Below, piece by piece: positions 35,595-45,788 of a stretch of DNA of 64,000 bases (position 1 is its first letter; every line of letters starts with the position of its first letter). Source of the DNA: Betaproteobacteria bacterium MOLA814 (lineage in GTDB: Bacteria > Pseudomonadota > Gammaproteobacteria > Burkholderiales > Burkholderiaceae_C); the NCBI GenBank assembly GCA_000496475.1, contig AYMW01000001.1:1194225-1258224 (forward strand). The letters run 5' to 3'. The notes under the pieces were generated by a model. That model had not been told where the DNA came from. It did not search any database and saw only the letters and a program-made list of their open reading frames with translations. The translations under genes were made by a program, and so were the position numbers.

Positions 35595-36149
35595 CTAATC
35601 GTCACTGCCATCGAAAAAGCCTTGGCTGTGTTCGTTGTCGGCGTCCAAGTACCCATGTTGATCTTGATCGTTGCCATGGCTTGATGGCCAGCCGTCGCCC
35701 GCGCCGCTCGCCACACGTGGGACCACAGCTCTCACCACGCCACCATCAAATCCCCGTGCTGCCAAAAACCGCATTTGCTTGGCTTGGCCTTTGGTATCTG
35801 CTGGCGCTTCGCCGAACTTTTTAGCCCATACGGACTGCGCCCTTGCCATCTCTGTGTCTTTTAAATGGGACACCGTCTCGCGCACCAAATCGTCGCTCAA
35901 GCCCTTGGCTTGCAACTCAAACTTGATGCGCAATCCGCCCAATTTTTTACCCTTTGTATTAACCACACTGTTGGCCACGCGCTGTTCACTGATAAGGCCT
36001 TTGGCCTCAAAGTCGTCTAGCACGCGTGCCAGCGCCCCATCGTCGGTTTCAAGCGCCCGTAACTTGCGCGCCAGTTCAGCCTTGGAGTGCTCGCGCTGGG
36101 TCAGCAAGCGCAGCACGCGACCTTTCAATGACAGGGCTGGTGCAGGCAT
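35595..36149 (-). CDS. recX: Regulatory protein RecX
   Basis: Modulator that caps and inhibits RecA filaments, 184 residues. Three-helix repeats are seen: RVLRLLTQREHSKAELARKLRA, VLDDFEAKGLISEQRVANSVV and RIKFELQAKGLSDDLV. The C-terminus is extended and Asp/Ser-rich beyond the usual end. It is 16 bases downstream of recA in the same direction, the standard recA-recX pair. Confidence 0.93.
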   Translation of the reverse strand: MPAPALSLKGRVLRLLTQREHSKAELARKLRALETDDGALARVLDDFEAKGLISEQRVANSVVNTKGKKLGGLRIKFELQAKGLSDDLVRETVSHLKDTEMARAQSVWAKKFGEAPADTKGQAKQMRFLAARGFDGGVVRAVVPRVASGAGDGWPSSHGNDQDQHGYLDADNEHSQGFFDGSDD

Positions 36150-36165
36150 GGCCTATGTCGCTTGG

Positions 36166-37233
36166 TTACACCTCGTCGTCGCTGACGACTGGCGCTGGTG
36201 TGGCAACAGGTACGCTGAGCTGGGGCACATTCAATGCATCACGTACCTTGTTTTCGATTTCACGAGCCAGTGCGACGTTTTCTTTCAAGAATTCGCGTGC
36301 ATTGTCACGGCCTTGCCCAATCTTTTCACCTTGGTAGGCATACCAAGCGCCCGACTTATTCACTATGTTGTGGAGCACGCCCAGGTCAATGATTTCGCCC
36401 TCACGGCTAATGCCTTTACCAAACATGATGTCAAACTCTGCCGTCTTAAACGGTGAGGCAACTTTGTTTTTCACCACTTTCACACGTGTCTCGTTACCAA
36501 TAAGCTCATCGCCCTTTTTAATAGAGCCTGTGCGACGAATATCCAAACGAACTGACGCGTAAAACTTCAATGCGTTGCCGCCTGTGGTCGTTTCTGGGCT
36601 GCCAAACATCACACCAATCTTCATGCGTATCTGATTGATAAAGATGACCGTACAGTTCGCCTTCTTGATGGAGGCTGTCAGTTTGCGCAGGGCTTGGCTC
36701 ATCAACCTGGCTTGCAAGCCGGGCAACGAGTCGCCCATGTCGCCTTCTAGCTCGGCTTTGGGTGTGAGTGCCGCCACTGAGTCAATGACGACCAAGTCAA
36801 CAGCGGCAGAGCGTACCAAACTGTCCACAACCTCCAAAGCTTGTTCGCCTGTGTCTGGCTGCGAGATCAACATGTCTTCTAAGTTGATACCCAACGATTT
36901 AGCGTATTGCACATCAAGTGCATGCTCGGCGTCGACGAAGGCGCAAATGCCGCCCAGCTTTTGCATCTCTGCAACCACGTGCAAGGTGAGTGTTGTTTTA
37001 CCTGATGACTCTGGGCCGTAAATTTCAATGACGCGCCCACGCGGCAGGCCACCAACGCCCAAGGCCACATCTAGGCCCAGTGAGCCAGTTGACACCGTTT
37101 GAATGTCTGCAATGACCTCACCTGCGCCCAGACGCATGATGGTGCCTTTACCAAATTGCTTTTCAATTTGCGCCAATGCGGCTTGCAGGGCTTTGGCTTT
37201 CTCGGCATTGATGCCTTTGACGGGTGCGTTCAT
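36166..37233 (-). CDS. recA: Recombinase RecA
   Basis: Strand-exchange ATPase and LexA coprotease, 355 residues. Walker [10 protein letters not shown], the L1/L2 DNA loops ([40 protein letters not shown]) and the [11 protein letters not shown]-type segment are clear. The C-terminus is acidic (APVVSDDEV), as usual. A near-consensus LexA box lies about 100 bases upstream at 37335-37350, indicating SOS control. Followed directly by recX. Confidence 0.98.
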   Translation of the reverse strand: MNAPVKGINAEKAKALQAALAQIEKQFGKGTIMRLGAGEVIADIQTVSTGSLGLDVALGVGGLPRGRVIEIYGPESSGKTTLTLHVVAEMQKLGGICAFVDAEHALDVQYAKSLGINLEDMLISQPDTGEQALEVVDSLVRSAAVDLVVIDSVAALTPKAELEGDMGDSLPGLQARLMSQALRKLTASIKKANCTVIFINQIRMKIGVMFGSPETTTGGNALKFYASVRLDIRRTGSIKKGDELIGNETRVKVVKNKVASPFKTAEFDIMFGKGISREGEIIDLGVLHNIVNKSGAWYAYQGEKIGQGRDNAREFLKENVALAREIENKVRDALNVPQLSVPVATPAPVVSDDEV

Positions 37234-37334
37234 GATGAACTCCTTGTTGGCGCAGCGTCGGAAGCTGCTGGGGTTAACTGATGGAATACTGTGGCGTTTC
37301 CGCTGTACCAGACGGCTTGTTGTTATGTACAGGC

Positions 37335-37350
37335 TGGATGCTTAAACAGT
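37335..37350 (-). promoter_or_regulatory. LexA (SOS) box upstream of recA
   Basis: CTG-GATGCTTAAA-CAG, followed by TA on the plus strand, fits the CTG-N10-CAG LexA pattern with one change from CTGT-N8-ACAG. It is about 100 bases upstream of the recA start and 65 bases upstream of the divergent MarR gene. Confidence 0.55.
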
Positions 37351-37414
37351 AGTTTAACCACTTGTTAAATCAATTTATACAAATATTTAGTCAGTTTACG
37401 TTACTATTAAACCC

Positions 37415-37906
37415 ATGCCAACGACCGCAATCACAGCGCGCCATTCCGATTGGCGCAGCACCCACTTAGGCCGGCTGTTGGGTCAGGCCCTGCACCGCTT
37501 TGACGCCAGGGTATTGGCGCTCATGACAAACGATGTCTTGGTGCCGTTGGCCTTGTCCAACCTAGCCGCACGCCAACAAGTCGGCGCAGCGCACATACAC
37601 ATCACCAGACATTTGCCGTTGGACGGCGCGCGCCTGATGGACTTGGCACACGCTGCCAACATGAGCAAGCAAGCCATGGGCGACTTGGTTGACCAATGCG
37701 AAGCTTGGAACTTGGTGCGGCGTGTGCCGCACCCACACGACAAGCGCGCCAAGCTCATACAGTTCGCGCCAGACGGTTTGGCTTGGCTTGGTGCCTTCGA
37801 GCGTGCAGTGGCGCAAGCGCAGCAGGAGTTTCAGACAGATGTAGGCGCCAGCGTCGCCACAGTCACCACCTTGGGACTAGAGGTTTATACCGCTGGCACT
37901 TTGTAA
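37415..37906 (+). CDS. MarR family transcriptional regulator
   Basis: A 163-residue winged-helix regulator. The recognition helix region is ARLMDLAHAANMSKQAMGDLVDQCEAWNLV and the wing contains HPHDKRAKLIQFAPDG (the D-x-R-x4 signature of MarR proteins). It is divergent from recA, and the recA SOS site lies between them. Its target is unknown; the two-component system downstream is 100 bases away. Confidence 0.87.
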   Translation: MPTTAITARHSDWRSTHLGRLLGQALHRFDARVLALMTNDVLVPLALSNLAARQQVGAAHIHITRHLPLDGARLMDLAHAANMSKQAMGDLVDQCEAWNLVRRVPHPHDKRAKLIQFAPDGLAWLGAFERAVAQAQQEFQTDVGASVATVTTLGLEVYTAGTL

Positions 37907-38005
37907 GCGCCACGCCAACAATGCAGAACTAAAATGCAATGAATGACAAGCTAGGCCGTGGGCAAGACTTGTCAAACAGGCGCCCACATAAGAAAGAGAC
38001 ACCCT

Positions 38006-38680
38006 ATGCGCATACTGATTGCAGAAGATGACCAAGTCTTGGCAGACGGCTTGATGCGCACGCTGCGTGGTGCCGGTGCAGCGGTAGACCACGTGGCATC
38101 TGGCACCGAGGCAGACGCGGCCCTGATGACGAGCACCGAATTTGATCTGTTGATACTGGACTTGGGCCTGCCGCGCATGCACGGGCTAGAAGTGCTCAAA
38201 CGACTGCGCGCACGCGGCAACAGCGTGCCTGTGCTCATACTGACGGCTGCTGACAGCGTGGAAGACCGTATCAAAGGTCTTGACCTAGGCGCAGACGACT
38301 ACATGCCCAAGCCCTTTGCGTTGCCAGAGCTAGAAGCACGTGTGCGCGCATTGGTCAGACGCGGCGCAGGCAATGCCGCCAGCCTGATCAAACATGGGCC
38401 ACTGACCTACGACCAACAGGGCCGCGTGGCCACCATGGATGGTGTCATGGTAGATCTGTCAGCCCGCGAGTTGGGGTTGCTAGAGGTCCTGCTTCAACGC
38501 ACCGGGCGCCTCGTCAGCAAAGACCAGTTGGTAGAACGCCTGTGCGAATGGGGCGAAGAGGTCAGCAACAACGCCATAGAGGTGTACATACACCGCTTGC
38601 GCAAAAAGATAGAAAAAGGCCCCGTGCGCATTGCAACTGTTCGCGGCTTGGGCTACTGCCTTGAAAAAATTGCCGGATAA
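38006..38680 (+). CDS. OmpR-family response regulator
   Basis: 224 residues. The receiver domain has the acidic pair EDD (7-9), phospho-acceptor Asp52 in LILDLGLP, Thr in ILTAAD and Lys in MPKPF. The C-terminal winged-helix (LSARELGLLEVLLQ ... VYIHRLRKKI) is of the OmpR/PhoB type closest in style to TctD/QseB. ATG 38006 is chosen with a purine-rich AGAAAGAGA upstream; the earlier in-frame start at 37958 adds an atypical leader. It forms a pair with the overlapping kinase gene. Confidence 0.94.
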   Translation: MRILIAEDDQVLADGLMRTLRGAGAAVDHVASGTEADAALMTSTEFDLLILDLGLPRMHGLEVLKRLRARGNSVPVLILTAADSVEDRIKGLDLGADDYMPKPFALPELEARVRALVRRGAGNAASLIKHGPLTYDQQGRVATMDGVMVDLSARELGLLEVLLQRTGRLVSKDQLVERLCEWGEEVSNNAIEVYIHRLRKKIEKGPVRIATVRGLGYCLEKIAG

Positions 38681-40157
38681 ATCACAAAACTCAGGCCTTG
38701 CGTTTGGCTTGTTCCAGCGCGAGCAGCGCAGCTTGTTTGGCGAAATTCTGGACTGGATGCTCACGCCACTGCTGCTGCTTTGGCCGCTCAGCTTGGCGCT
38801 CACGTGGTGGGTTGCACAAGGCATTGCCGCCAAGCCCTATGACCGCGCGCTGGAATACAACTTGCGCGCTATGGCGCAACTGGTGCACTTTGACAACCAA
38901 CGCGTTGACTTTGCACTTACGCGAGAAACACGAGACCTGATGCGCTCTGATGAGACCGACCTGGTGTACTACCAAGTGCTGGGCGCGAAAGGCTTCGCCA
39001 TTGCGGGTGAAAGTGACCTGCCACTGCCCCAGGCACGCGCCGGGCAAGACCCCAACCTGGGCATGTCTGAAATGCGCGACGACGTGATGCGCGGCGACGA
39101 TGTGCGGGTCGCCTATATGTGGTTGCAAGGTGACAACCCGGACAGCCCAACCGTGCTGCTGCAAGTGGCAGAGACGTTGGGGAAACGCTCGACGCTGGCC
39201 ACCGAAATTATCAAAGGTGTGATGGTCCCACAATTTGTCATCTTGCCATTGGCTGTGCTGCTGGTGTGGCTGGCGCTGGTGCGCGGCATACGCCCGCTCA
39301 ACCACTTAGAACAGCGCATACGCGAACGAAAACCCAACGACTTAAGCCCATTGGACGACAGCTTTGTCCCACAAGAAGTTGCACCGCTGGTGCAGTCCAT
39401 CAACGACTTGTTGGCGCGCTTGACCGCGTCGCTCACCACACAACGCCGCTTCTTAGCCGATGCGGCACACCAGCTCAAAACACCCTTGGCCGGCTTGCGC
39501 ATACAGGCCGACTTGGCGCAGCGCGAAACAGACCCAAACGAGGTTCACCAAGCCTTGGGCCAAATTGCACGCAGCAGCGTGCGCGCCACCCACACCGTTA
39601 ACCAGCTGCTGGCACTGGCCAGAGCCGAAACAACAGGGCGCACACTGCCCACACTCAAGCTGGATATGGCGCACATCGTGATTGAAGTCATGCAAGACTT
39701 TGTGCCCCGCGCCATGGACAAACACATAGACATTGGCTATGAGGGCCCAGAAACCGTACCCAGCGAATGCCTCATAGAGGGCAACGCCACGCTACTGCGT
39801 GAACTGGTTCGCAACTTGGTTGACAACGCTATCAACTACACGCCTGTCCACGGCGAAGTCACCATACGGCTGCTGGTCGACCCGTTCAGTGGCGTGCAGG
39901 TGCTACAAGTTGAAGACAGTGGCCCAGGCATTCCAGCGCAAGAGCGTGATCTGGTGCTACAACCTTTCTACCGTGCACTTGGCACCAACGTAGACGGCTC
40001 TGGTTTAGGCTTGGCCATCGTGCACGAAATTGCACAGCAGAACGACGCCATCGTTGAAATGAGCGACGCCCACCCACATAAAAACAAACCAGGCTTATTG
40101 GTGAGCGTGCGGTTTCCACCCAAGCAACACGCCATCGACAACGCACACCACCCATAA
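38670..40157 (+). CDS. Sensor histidine kinase (TctE/QseC-like)
   Basis: Partner kinase of the preceding regulator, about 495 residues from TTG 38670, which overlaps the regulator's stop. Two membrane segments flank a periplasmic sensor domain (roughly 30-50 and 185-205), then HAMP, the phospho-acceptor His267 in AAHQLKTPLAGLRIQ, N-box LVRNLVDNAINYTP, and ATP loops DSGPGIP and GLGLAIV. The TctE-type N-terminal sensor domain suggests a small organic acid as signal, but no such transporter is adjacent. The exact start is uncertain. Confidence 0.92.
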   Translation: MPDKSQNSGLAFGLFQREQRSLFGEILDWMLTPLLLLWPLSLALTWWVAQGIAAKPYDRALEYNLRAMAQLVHFDNQRVDFALTRETRDLMRSDETDLVYYQVLGAKGFAIAGESDLPLPQARAGQDPNLGMSEMRDDVMRGDDVRVAYMWLQGDNPDSPTVLLQVAETLGKRSTLATEIIKGVMVPQFVILPLAVLLVWLALVRGIRPLNHLEQRIRERKPNDLSPLDDSFVPQEVAPLVQSINDLLARLTASLTTQRRFLADAAHQLKTPLAGLRIQADLAQRETDPNEVHQALGQIARSSVRATHTVNQLLALARAETTGRTLPTLKLDMAHIVIEVMQDFVPRAMDKHIDIGYEGPETVPSECLIEGNATLLRELVRNLVDNAINYTPVHGEVTIRLLVDPFSGVQVLQVEDSGPGIPAQERDLVLQPFYRALGTNVDGSGLGLAIVHEIAQQNDAIVEMSDAHPHKNKPGLLVSVRFPPKQHAIDNAHHP

Positions 40158-40185
40158 AGCGGGTACACACACGAATAGGTTGCGC

Positions 40186-40665
40186 TCAAGGCCTCTTAAA
40201 CGCCGCCACTATGTCCTCAGGTACGGCGATGGAGCGGTGGGTATCTAGAGAGGTGGTGACCAGCGTTTGCTCGAAAATGGCGCGGGCATCGGCCAGGTCG
40301 CCAGCGCCATAGACGTGCACATCGAGGACGATAGAGCGCGCGCCAAGGCGTTTGACCGCAAAGCCAAAAGTGATGCGCTCGCCCATGTAAGACGGCTTGA
40401 CAAAGCGTGACACAAGGTGAACTGTGGGCAAGCCGACTCTGCGCTTGGCAACCAACTGCGCATATGGAATATGTAGGCCTTGTGTAAACCACAATTCCAC
40501 ACAGTTGTTGAGCATGACAAAGTACTGCGGGAAAAAAACCATGCCCGCTGGGTCGCAGTGAGAAAAATGCACCAGCAGTGTGTGCTCGAACATAGGCTGA
40601 AAGACAGCCTCACAGACGGACTTTGATGCAGGCCCTGACGCGGGCGAATGGTCTTGCGCAGTCAT
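40186..40665 (-). CDS. Acyl-CoA thioesterase (4-hydroxybenzoyl-CoA-thioesterase-like)
   Basis: Hot-dog-fold thioesterase of 159 residues. The 4HBT signature [21 protein letters not shown] carries the catalytic Asp. It is the last gene of the ABMR operon, 12 bases after the acyl-CoA dehydrogenase. It could release CoA from dead-end aromatic CoA esters or hydrolyse a pathway intermediate; such thioesterases recur in aerobic 2-aminobenzoate clusters. Confidence 0.87.
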   Translation of the reverse strand: MTAQDHSPASGPASKSVCEAVFQPMFEHTLLVHFSHCDPAGMVFFPQYFVMLNNCVELWFTQGLHIPYAQLVAKRRVGLPTVHLVSRFVKPSYMGERITFGFAVKRLGARSIVLDVHVYGAGDLADARAIFEQTLVTTSLDTHRSIAVPEDIVAAFKRP

Positions 40666-40677
40666 GGTTGCAACCTT

Positions 40678-41835
40678 TTATCGGTGTTTGAGCAACTCAC
40701 GCGCAATGATGAGTTGCTGCACTTCTGAGGCACCCTCGTATATCCGCAGGGCCCGAATTTCTCGGTACAGGCGCTCGACCATCACACCAGAGACCACACC
40801 CATGCCGCCCCATATTTGTACGGCGGCATCGATGACTTGTTGTGCGTGTTCGGTTGCAGCCAATTTCGCCATGGCAGCCTCTTTGGTCACGTTGCCCCCT
40901 TGGTCGCGCTGCCACGCGGCCCGGTAAGTGAGCAGGCTAGAACTGTCTACGGCCAGAGCCATGTCAGCCAGCTTGGCCTGGGTGATTTGAAAGTCAGCCA
41001 ACTTGCCACCAAACATTTTGCGCGAGCTGGCACGCGCCAAGGCTTCTTGCAGTGCACGCTTGGCAAAGCCCAAGGCCGCAGCGGCCACCGAAGTGCGAAA
41101 CACGTCTAAAGTGCGCATGGCCACCTTGAAGCCCTGACCTGCCTCGCCAATGCGCTGCGATGCAGCGATTCGGCAGTCGGTTAATCGAATGGTTGCCAGC
41201 GGATGAGGCGCGATGACGTGAATGCGTTGCGCCACCTCAAAACCTGGCGTATCGGCGTCGACAATAAACGCAGAAATGCCGCGAGCGCCAGGCGCTTCAC
41301 CGGTGCGTGCAAACACCACATAAAAGTCGGCGATACCGCCGTTTGATATCCATGTTTTTTCACCGTTGAGTATGTAGTCAGTGCCGTCCACAGTGGCCTC
41401 GCAACACATGGCCGCCACATCAGAACCTGCATCAGGCTCAGACAGCGCAAAAGCGGCAATGGCTTGGCCACTGGCCACACGCGGCAAGTAAGCTTTCTTT
41501 TGTGCGTCGCTGCCGTCTAAAGAAATCGGGCCTGAACCCAGACCTTGCATGGCAAAGGCAAAGTCAGCCAGACCGTTGTGGCGCGCCAAGGTCTCGCGCA
41601 ACAAACAAATAGTACGCGTGTCCACTGTCTCGCCTTGACCACCGAACGCTTGTCCAGCGACGGCGTGGCGCAACCAGCCCGCTTCACCCAGCAGACTGAC
41701 CAACTGTTTGCAATCGGCGTCGTTGTCGTCGCTGTGAATATGGGCCACACTGGCTGCAGCCCATGCCTCTAACTCCGCAGCCAACGTGCGGTGATGGTCT
41801 TCAAAAAAAGGCCACTGTAGGTGCGCGTTGTTCAT
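40678..41835 (-). CDS. Acyl-CoA dehydrogenase
   Basis: Flavoprotein of 385 residues. The N-terminal helical, middle beta and C-terminal helical domains are recognisable: the CoA/FAD loop [33 protein letters not shown] and the C-terminal [15 protein letters not shown] with the catalytic Glu. The ATG at 41835 has AAGGAA nine bases upstream; the longer frame to 41892 would overlap the hydratase gene. Position after the hydratase and ABMR suggests that it oxidises the reduced ring or ring-cleaved acyl-CoA product (inference). Confidence 0.93.
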   Translation of the reverse strand: MNNAHLQWPFFEDHHRTLAAELEAWAAASVAHIHSDDNDADCKQLVSLLGEAGWLRHAVAGQAFGGQGETVDTRTICLLRETLARHNGLADFAFAMQGLGSGPISLDGSDAQKKAYLPRVASGQAIAAFALSEPDAGSDVAAMCCEATVDGTDYILNGEKTWISNGGIADFYVVFARTGEAPGARGISAFIVDADTPGFEVAQRIHVIAPHPLATIRLTDCRIAASQRIGEAGQGFKVAMRTLDVFRTSVAAAALGFAKRALQEALARASSRKMFGGKLADFQITQAKLADMALAVDSSSLLTYRAAWQRDQGGNVTKEAAMAKLAATEHAQQVIDAAVQIWGGMGVVSGVMVERLYREIRALRIYEGASEVQQLIIARELLKHR

Positions 41836-41839
41836 AACA

Positions 41840-42709
41840 CTAGTTTCCTTGAAACACTGGTTGTTGCTTGCTGGCAAACGCTTGGTAGGCACGGTTAAAG
41901 TCTTCTGTCATCATGCAAATAGCCTGCGCTTGGGCCTCTGCCTCTATGGCCTGCTCTATGGTCATGGCCCATTCTTGGTGCAACATGGTCTTGGTGATGC
42001 CATTGGCAAAGTGAGGGCCGCTGGCAATGTCGTTGGCCAAGGCTTGTGCCTGTGCCAGCACATCCTCTGGCGGACAAAGGCGGTTAAACAGGCCCCATTG
42101 AAAGGCCTCCTCACCGCCTACACTGCGCCCTGTAAACAGCAACTCACTCGCGCGGCCCTGGCCAATAATACGGGGCAATATGGCGCAAGCGCCCATGTCA
42201 CACCCGGCTAAACCGACACGGTTGAACAAGAAGGCCGTTTTACTGCGAGCTGTACCAAACCGCATGTCACTGGCCATGGCCACTATGGCACCCGCGCCGG
42301 CACAAATGCCATCAATGGCGGCCACGATGGGTTGCGGGCACGCGCGCATGGCTTTCACCACATCGCCTGTCATGCGCGTAAAGGCCAACAGCTCAGGCAT
42401 CTTCAGTTGTATCAACGGGCCAATAATTTCGTGCACATCACCGCCTGAGCTGAAGTTCCCCCCAGCACCGCACACCACCACAGCATGCACATCGGTCGCC
42501 CATTTAAGCTTGGTAAACACATCACGCAGCTCTGCATAGCTGTCAAACGTTATGGGGTTTTTACGATCAGCGCGGTTCAGTGTGATGGTCGCTACGCCAT
42601 GGTCAACAGCCCACACAAAGTGTTGCGCTTGGTAGTCGGCCATTAGCACCTGATTGCCTTCAGCAAGTGACGCTGGCATGTGGTCGGCGTTGTGTGTAGA
42701 TGTGCTCAT
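41840..42709 (-). CDS. Enoyl-CoA hydratase/isomerase family protein
   Basis: Crotonase-fold protein, 289 residues. Oxyanion-hole strands [19 protein letters not shown] and [23 protein letters not shown] are clear. The region after the second oxyanion segment ([20 protein letters not shown]) departs from the classic P-G-A-G-G-T-Q-R pattern, so it may be an isomerase or hydrolase rather than a simple hydratase. It starts 63 bases after the ABMR stop and ends four bases before the dehydrogenase start. Confidence 0.9.
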   Translation of the reverse strand: MSTSTHNADHMPASLAEGNQVLMADYQAQHFVWAVDHGVATITLNRADRKNPITFDSYAELRDVFTKLKWATDVHAVVVCGAGGNFSSGGDVHEIIGPLIQLKMPELLAFTRMTGDVVKAMRACPQPIVAAIDGICAGAGAIVAMASDMRFGTARSKTAFLFNRVGLAGCDMGACAILPRIIGQGRASELLFTGRSVGGEEAFQWGLFNRLCPPEDVLAQAQALANDIASGPHFANGITKTMLHQEWAMTIEQAIEAEAQAQAICMMTEDFNRAYQAFASKQQPVFQGN

Positions 42710-42772
42710 AAACTGGCCTTGTTGATGTTGATGTTTGTATTGCGACTAACCGCTGACGTTCAGATCACTCGT

Positions 42773-45103
42773 TCATGTCTTGGCTTGTTGACGCGCTCTA
42801 TCGAAGTTGCTTTCCATTTGGCGTTTGGCCGATACGTATTGTTTGGGCCACGGCTGTACGGTGTAGCCAATTTTGGCCGCTTCTGTCAATGTCCAAGATG
42901 GATTGGCCAAATGAGGGCGTGCCACAGCGCACAGGTCGGCACGTCCAGCGCCCAATATGCTGTTGGCATGATCGGCCTCACTAATTGCGCCCACCGCAAT
43001 TGTCGCAATACCGGCTTCTTGCCGAATACGGTCTGCAAATGGCGTTTGGAACATCCGTCCATAAACCGGTTTTTCCTGCTTGCTCACCTGCCCAGATGAG
43101 CAGTCGATCATGTCGGCACCAGCGGCCTTAAACGCCTTGGCAATCTCAACTGCATCCACTGGTGTGATGCCACCAGCGACCCAGTCATGGGCCGATATGC
43201 GCACCGACATGGGCTTGTGGTTTGGCCACACCTTGCGCACGGCGCTGAACACTTCCAGCGGGTAACGCAAGCGGTTGTCAAGGCTGCCGCCATAAGCATC
43301 GCTGCGGTGGTTGGTCAGCGGCGATATAAAGCTAGACAGCAAATAGCCGTGGGCACAATGCAACTCTAGCCAATCAAAGCCCGCATCGTGGGCACGACGG
43401 GTCGCCACAACAAATTGCTGGGTGACCGCATCCATGTCGTGCCGCGTCATGGCCTGTGACGTGTCACTGACACCTTCCATGTAGGTTTGCGGGGAGGCCG
43501 ACACCAGAGGCCAATTGCCGTCAAGCAGTGGTTGATCCATGCCGTCCCAAGCCGCACGCGTTGACCCTTTGGCACCAGCATGGCCCAGCTGGATGGCCAT
43601 TTTGGCGCTGCTGTTGTTGTGCACCCATGCCACCACGTGCTGCCAAGCTTGCCCTTGTTCATCGGTATAAAGACCTGGGCAACCAGGTGTGATGCGCCCT
43701 ACATCGCTGACGCATGTCATTTCAGCAAACACCAACGCTGCGCCGCCCATGGCACGCGCGCCCAAGTGCACCAAGTGGTAGTCGCCCACCACGCCATCAA
43801 CAGCGCTGTACTGCGCCATGGGTGAGACCACAATGCGGTTGTGTAGCACCAAGTCGCGCACTTTGTATGGGGTAAACATGGGTGGCGTGGGTTTGCCAAC
43901 TGCTGGCTCTGGCAAGGTCAGGCCACTTTGTTGAGCGAACCATCGCTCGTAACCTTCTAACCACTTTGGGTCACGCAAACGTAGGTTTTCGTGACTGATA
44001 CGCTGACTGCGTGTGAGCATTGCGTACATTAATTGTTCTGGTTCTAGCTGGTCGCAGTAGCGCTCACCGCACACTTCAAACCACTCCATGGCGTTCCAAG
44101 CCGCGTTTTGAAGCTTTAAGGTTTCAACCCGACGCAATGCTTGATAAGTCGCCAACACCTCAGGCAGATGCGCCGGGTCGTCGCCAAGTAGGTCGAATTG
44201 TCGGGTCAGCTCTATGGCGTCTTCAATGGCCAGCTTGGTGCCAGAACCAATCGCAAAGTGCGCCGTGTGTACGGCGTCACCCATGAGAACCACATGCGCA
44301 CCATTGGTGTTTTGCAGTGACCACTGCTCGCAAGCCACACGCTGAAAATTGAGCCATGCCGAACCACGTACATGCCGCGCATTGGTCATTAACGTGTGGC
44401 CCTCTAAGGTGGCCGCAAAGACACGCTCACAAAATGCAATTGACTCGTCCTGACTCATGGCGTCCAAACCGTGCGCCAGCCACACCGACTCAGGGCACTC
44501 CACAATAAATGTGGTGGTGGTGTCGTCAAACTTGTAAATATGCGCTTGAAACCAACCGTGCTCGGTTTGTTGAAAATCAAATGTGAACGCGTCGTATAGC
44601 TTGTGTGTCCCTAACCAAATAAAACGGTTGGGACGCACCACAATGTCTGGCTTGAAGACGTCTTGGTAACGCGTTCTTATTTTTGAATTAACCCCATCGC
44701 TGGCAATGATTAAATCGGCATCGTCAAAGTCAAGGTCTGAATCGACATCTGCTTCAAACATAAGCTCTACGCCCAACTCTTCGCAGCGCGCTTGCAAAAT
44801 ATTCAGCAAGCGTTTGCGCCCAATACCCACAAAACCATGCCCACCAGAACGAATGGTTCGCCCTTTAAACAGCAACTCAATATCATCCCAATGGTTGAAA
44901 GCCTGCTCAATGTCGCCAGCCGACTTACTGTCCCACTGGCGCATGTTCTCCATGGTGGCATCAGACAAGACAACGCCCCAGCCAAATGTGTCGTAAGCCT
45001 TGTTGCGCTCTACCACGCGGACTGTATGGCTAGGGTTGCGCTTTTTCATCAAGGCACCGAAATATAAACCAGCTGGGCCGCCACCTATGCAGACGATGTT
45101 CAT
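42773..45103 (-). CDS. 2-aminobenzoyl-CoA monooxygenase/reductase-type fusion (salicylyl-CoA 5-hydroxylase family)
   Basis: 776-residue fusion. Residues 1-385 form a PHBH-type flavin monooxygenase (MNIVCIGGGPAGLYFGALM, GWGVVLSD, GDAVHTAHFAIGSGTKLAIEDA). Residues 400-776 form an old-yellow-enzyme flavin reductase (FTPYKVRDLVLHNRIVVSPM, HLGARAMGG, GFDWLELHCAHGYLLSSFISPLTNHRSD). This architecture matches the Azoarcus evansii enzyme that both hydroxylates and reduces 2-aminobenzoyl-CoA, giving a non-aromatic enamine CoA ester. The family is often labelled bifunctional salicylyl-CoA 5-hydroxylase/oxidoreductase. ATG 45103 has AGAGG seven bases upstream. First gene of the catabolic operon, divergent from a MarR gene. 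Confidence 0.9.
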   Translation of the reverse strand: MNIVCIGGGPAGLYFGALMKKRNPSHTVRVVERNKAYDTFGWGVVLSDATMENMRQWDSKSAGDIEQAFNHWDDIELLFKGRTIRSGGHGFVGIGRKRLLNILQARCEELGVELMFEADVDSDLDFDDADLIIASDGVNSKIRTRYQDVFKPDIVVRPNRFIWLGTHKLYDAFTFDFQQTEHGWFQAHIYKFDDTTTTFIVECPESVWLAHGLDAMSQDESIAFCERVFAATLEGHTLMTNARHVRGSAWLNFQRVACEQWSLQNTNGAHVVLMGDAVHTAHFAIGSGTKLAIEDAIELTRQFDLLGDDPAHLPEVLATYQALRRVETLKLQNAAWNAMEWFEVCGERYCDQLEPEQLMYAMLTRSQRISHENLRLRDPKWLEGYERWFAQQSGLTLPEPAVGKPTPPMFTPYKVRDLVLHNRIVVSPMAQYSAVDGVVGDYHLVHLGARAMGGAALVFAEMTCVSDVGRITPGCPGLYTDEQGQAWQHVVAWVHNNSSAKMAIQLGHAGAKGSTRAAWDGMDQPLLDGNWPLVSASPQTYMEGVSDTSQAMTRHDMDAVTQQFVVATRRAHDAGFDWLELHCAHGYLLSSFISPLTNHRSDAYGGSLDNRLRYPLEVFSAVRKVWPNHKPMSVRISAHDWVAGGITPVDAVEIAKAFKAAGADMIDCSSGQVSKQEKPVYGRMFQTPFADRIRQEAGIATIAVGAISEADHANSILGAGRADLCAVARPHLANPSWTLTEAAKIGYTVQPWPKQYVSAKRQMESNFDRARQQAKT

Positions 45104-45130
45104 GTAATTGCCTCTTAAAATATGATGCAC

Positions 45131-45185
45131 CTAAACAATGTACAACTGCATTGTTTGAGTATTATTGTTTGAAGTTTAAACTAAT
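45131..45185. promoter_or_regulatory. MarR operator region between ABMR operon and regulator
   Basis: Two candidate sites. One is an imperfect inverted repeat CTAAACAATG ... CATTGTTTGAG (45131-45159). The other is TTGTTTGA-AGT-TTAAACTAAT (45165-45185), which recurs almost unchanged at 53134-53153 between the CoA ligase and RidA genes. Confidence 0.6.
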
Positions 45186-45270
45186 ATTATTTTGTGACAA
45201 TAGGGCAATGACGCATTGCATCATGCAGAAAAAAATGTTTGTCCACAACACACAACCTAGGCACACCTAC

Positions 45271-45756
45271 ATGAATGACTCTGGCGCGACTCCTTTAGAT
45301 TTAGAAGCCCGCTCGCACAGCGAACATGCCATGGCTTTGCGCTTGTGGTTGCGCTTGCTAAGCTGCTCATCCATGGTGGAGCGTGATGTGCGCTCGAAAT
45401 TGCGTGAAGAGTTTGCAACGACCTTGCCGCGGTTTGACCTCATGGCACAGCTTGAGCGCAACCCACAAGGCTTGAAAATGAAAGACTTGTCACAACGACT
45501 CATGGTCACTGGGGGCAATATCACCACCATTACAGACCAATTGGTAACCGAAGGTTTGGTCGCGCGCGAGGCCAACGCATATGACAGGCGCGTGATACAC
45601 ATTCACCTCACCGCCAAGGGACGCAAGCTGTTTGCAAAAATGGCCACGGCCCACGAAAAGTGGATTGTGGAAGCCTTTGACGGGCTTACGGATGCACAAC
45701 ACGCGCAGCTGTACAAACTACTGGGCACGCTGAAAGCCAGCCAGTTGCGCGCTTAA
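45271..45756 (+). CDS. MarR family regulator of the aromatic-CoA cluster
   Basis: 161 residues from ATG 45271; in-frame codons upstream to 45151 add an unlikely leader covering the operators. The winged helix spans LRLLSCSSMVERDVRSKLRE, LSQRLMVTGGNITTITDQLVTEGLVAREANAYDRRVIHIHLTAKG. Close relatives repress aerobic benzoate/aminobenzoate-CoA clusters until a CoA ester binds, which fits its divergent placement. It likely acts at the shared sites at 45165 and 53134 (inference). Followed by the formamidase-like gene 32 bases downstream. Confidence 0.9.
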   Translation: MNDSGATPLDLEARSHSEHAMALRLWLRLLSCSSMVERDVRSKLREEFATTLPRFDLMAQLERNPQGLKMKDLSQRLMVTGGNITTITDQLVTEGLVAREANAYDRRVIHIHLTAKGRKLFAKMATAHEKWIVEAFDGLTDAQHAQLYKLLGTLKASQLRA

Positions 45757-45788
45757 CCACGCGCCCATCTACACCCCCAGCCATAACC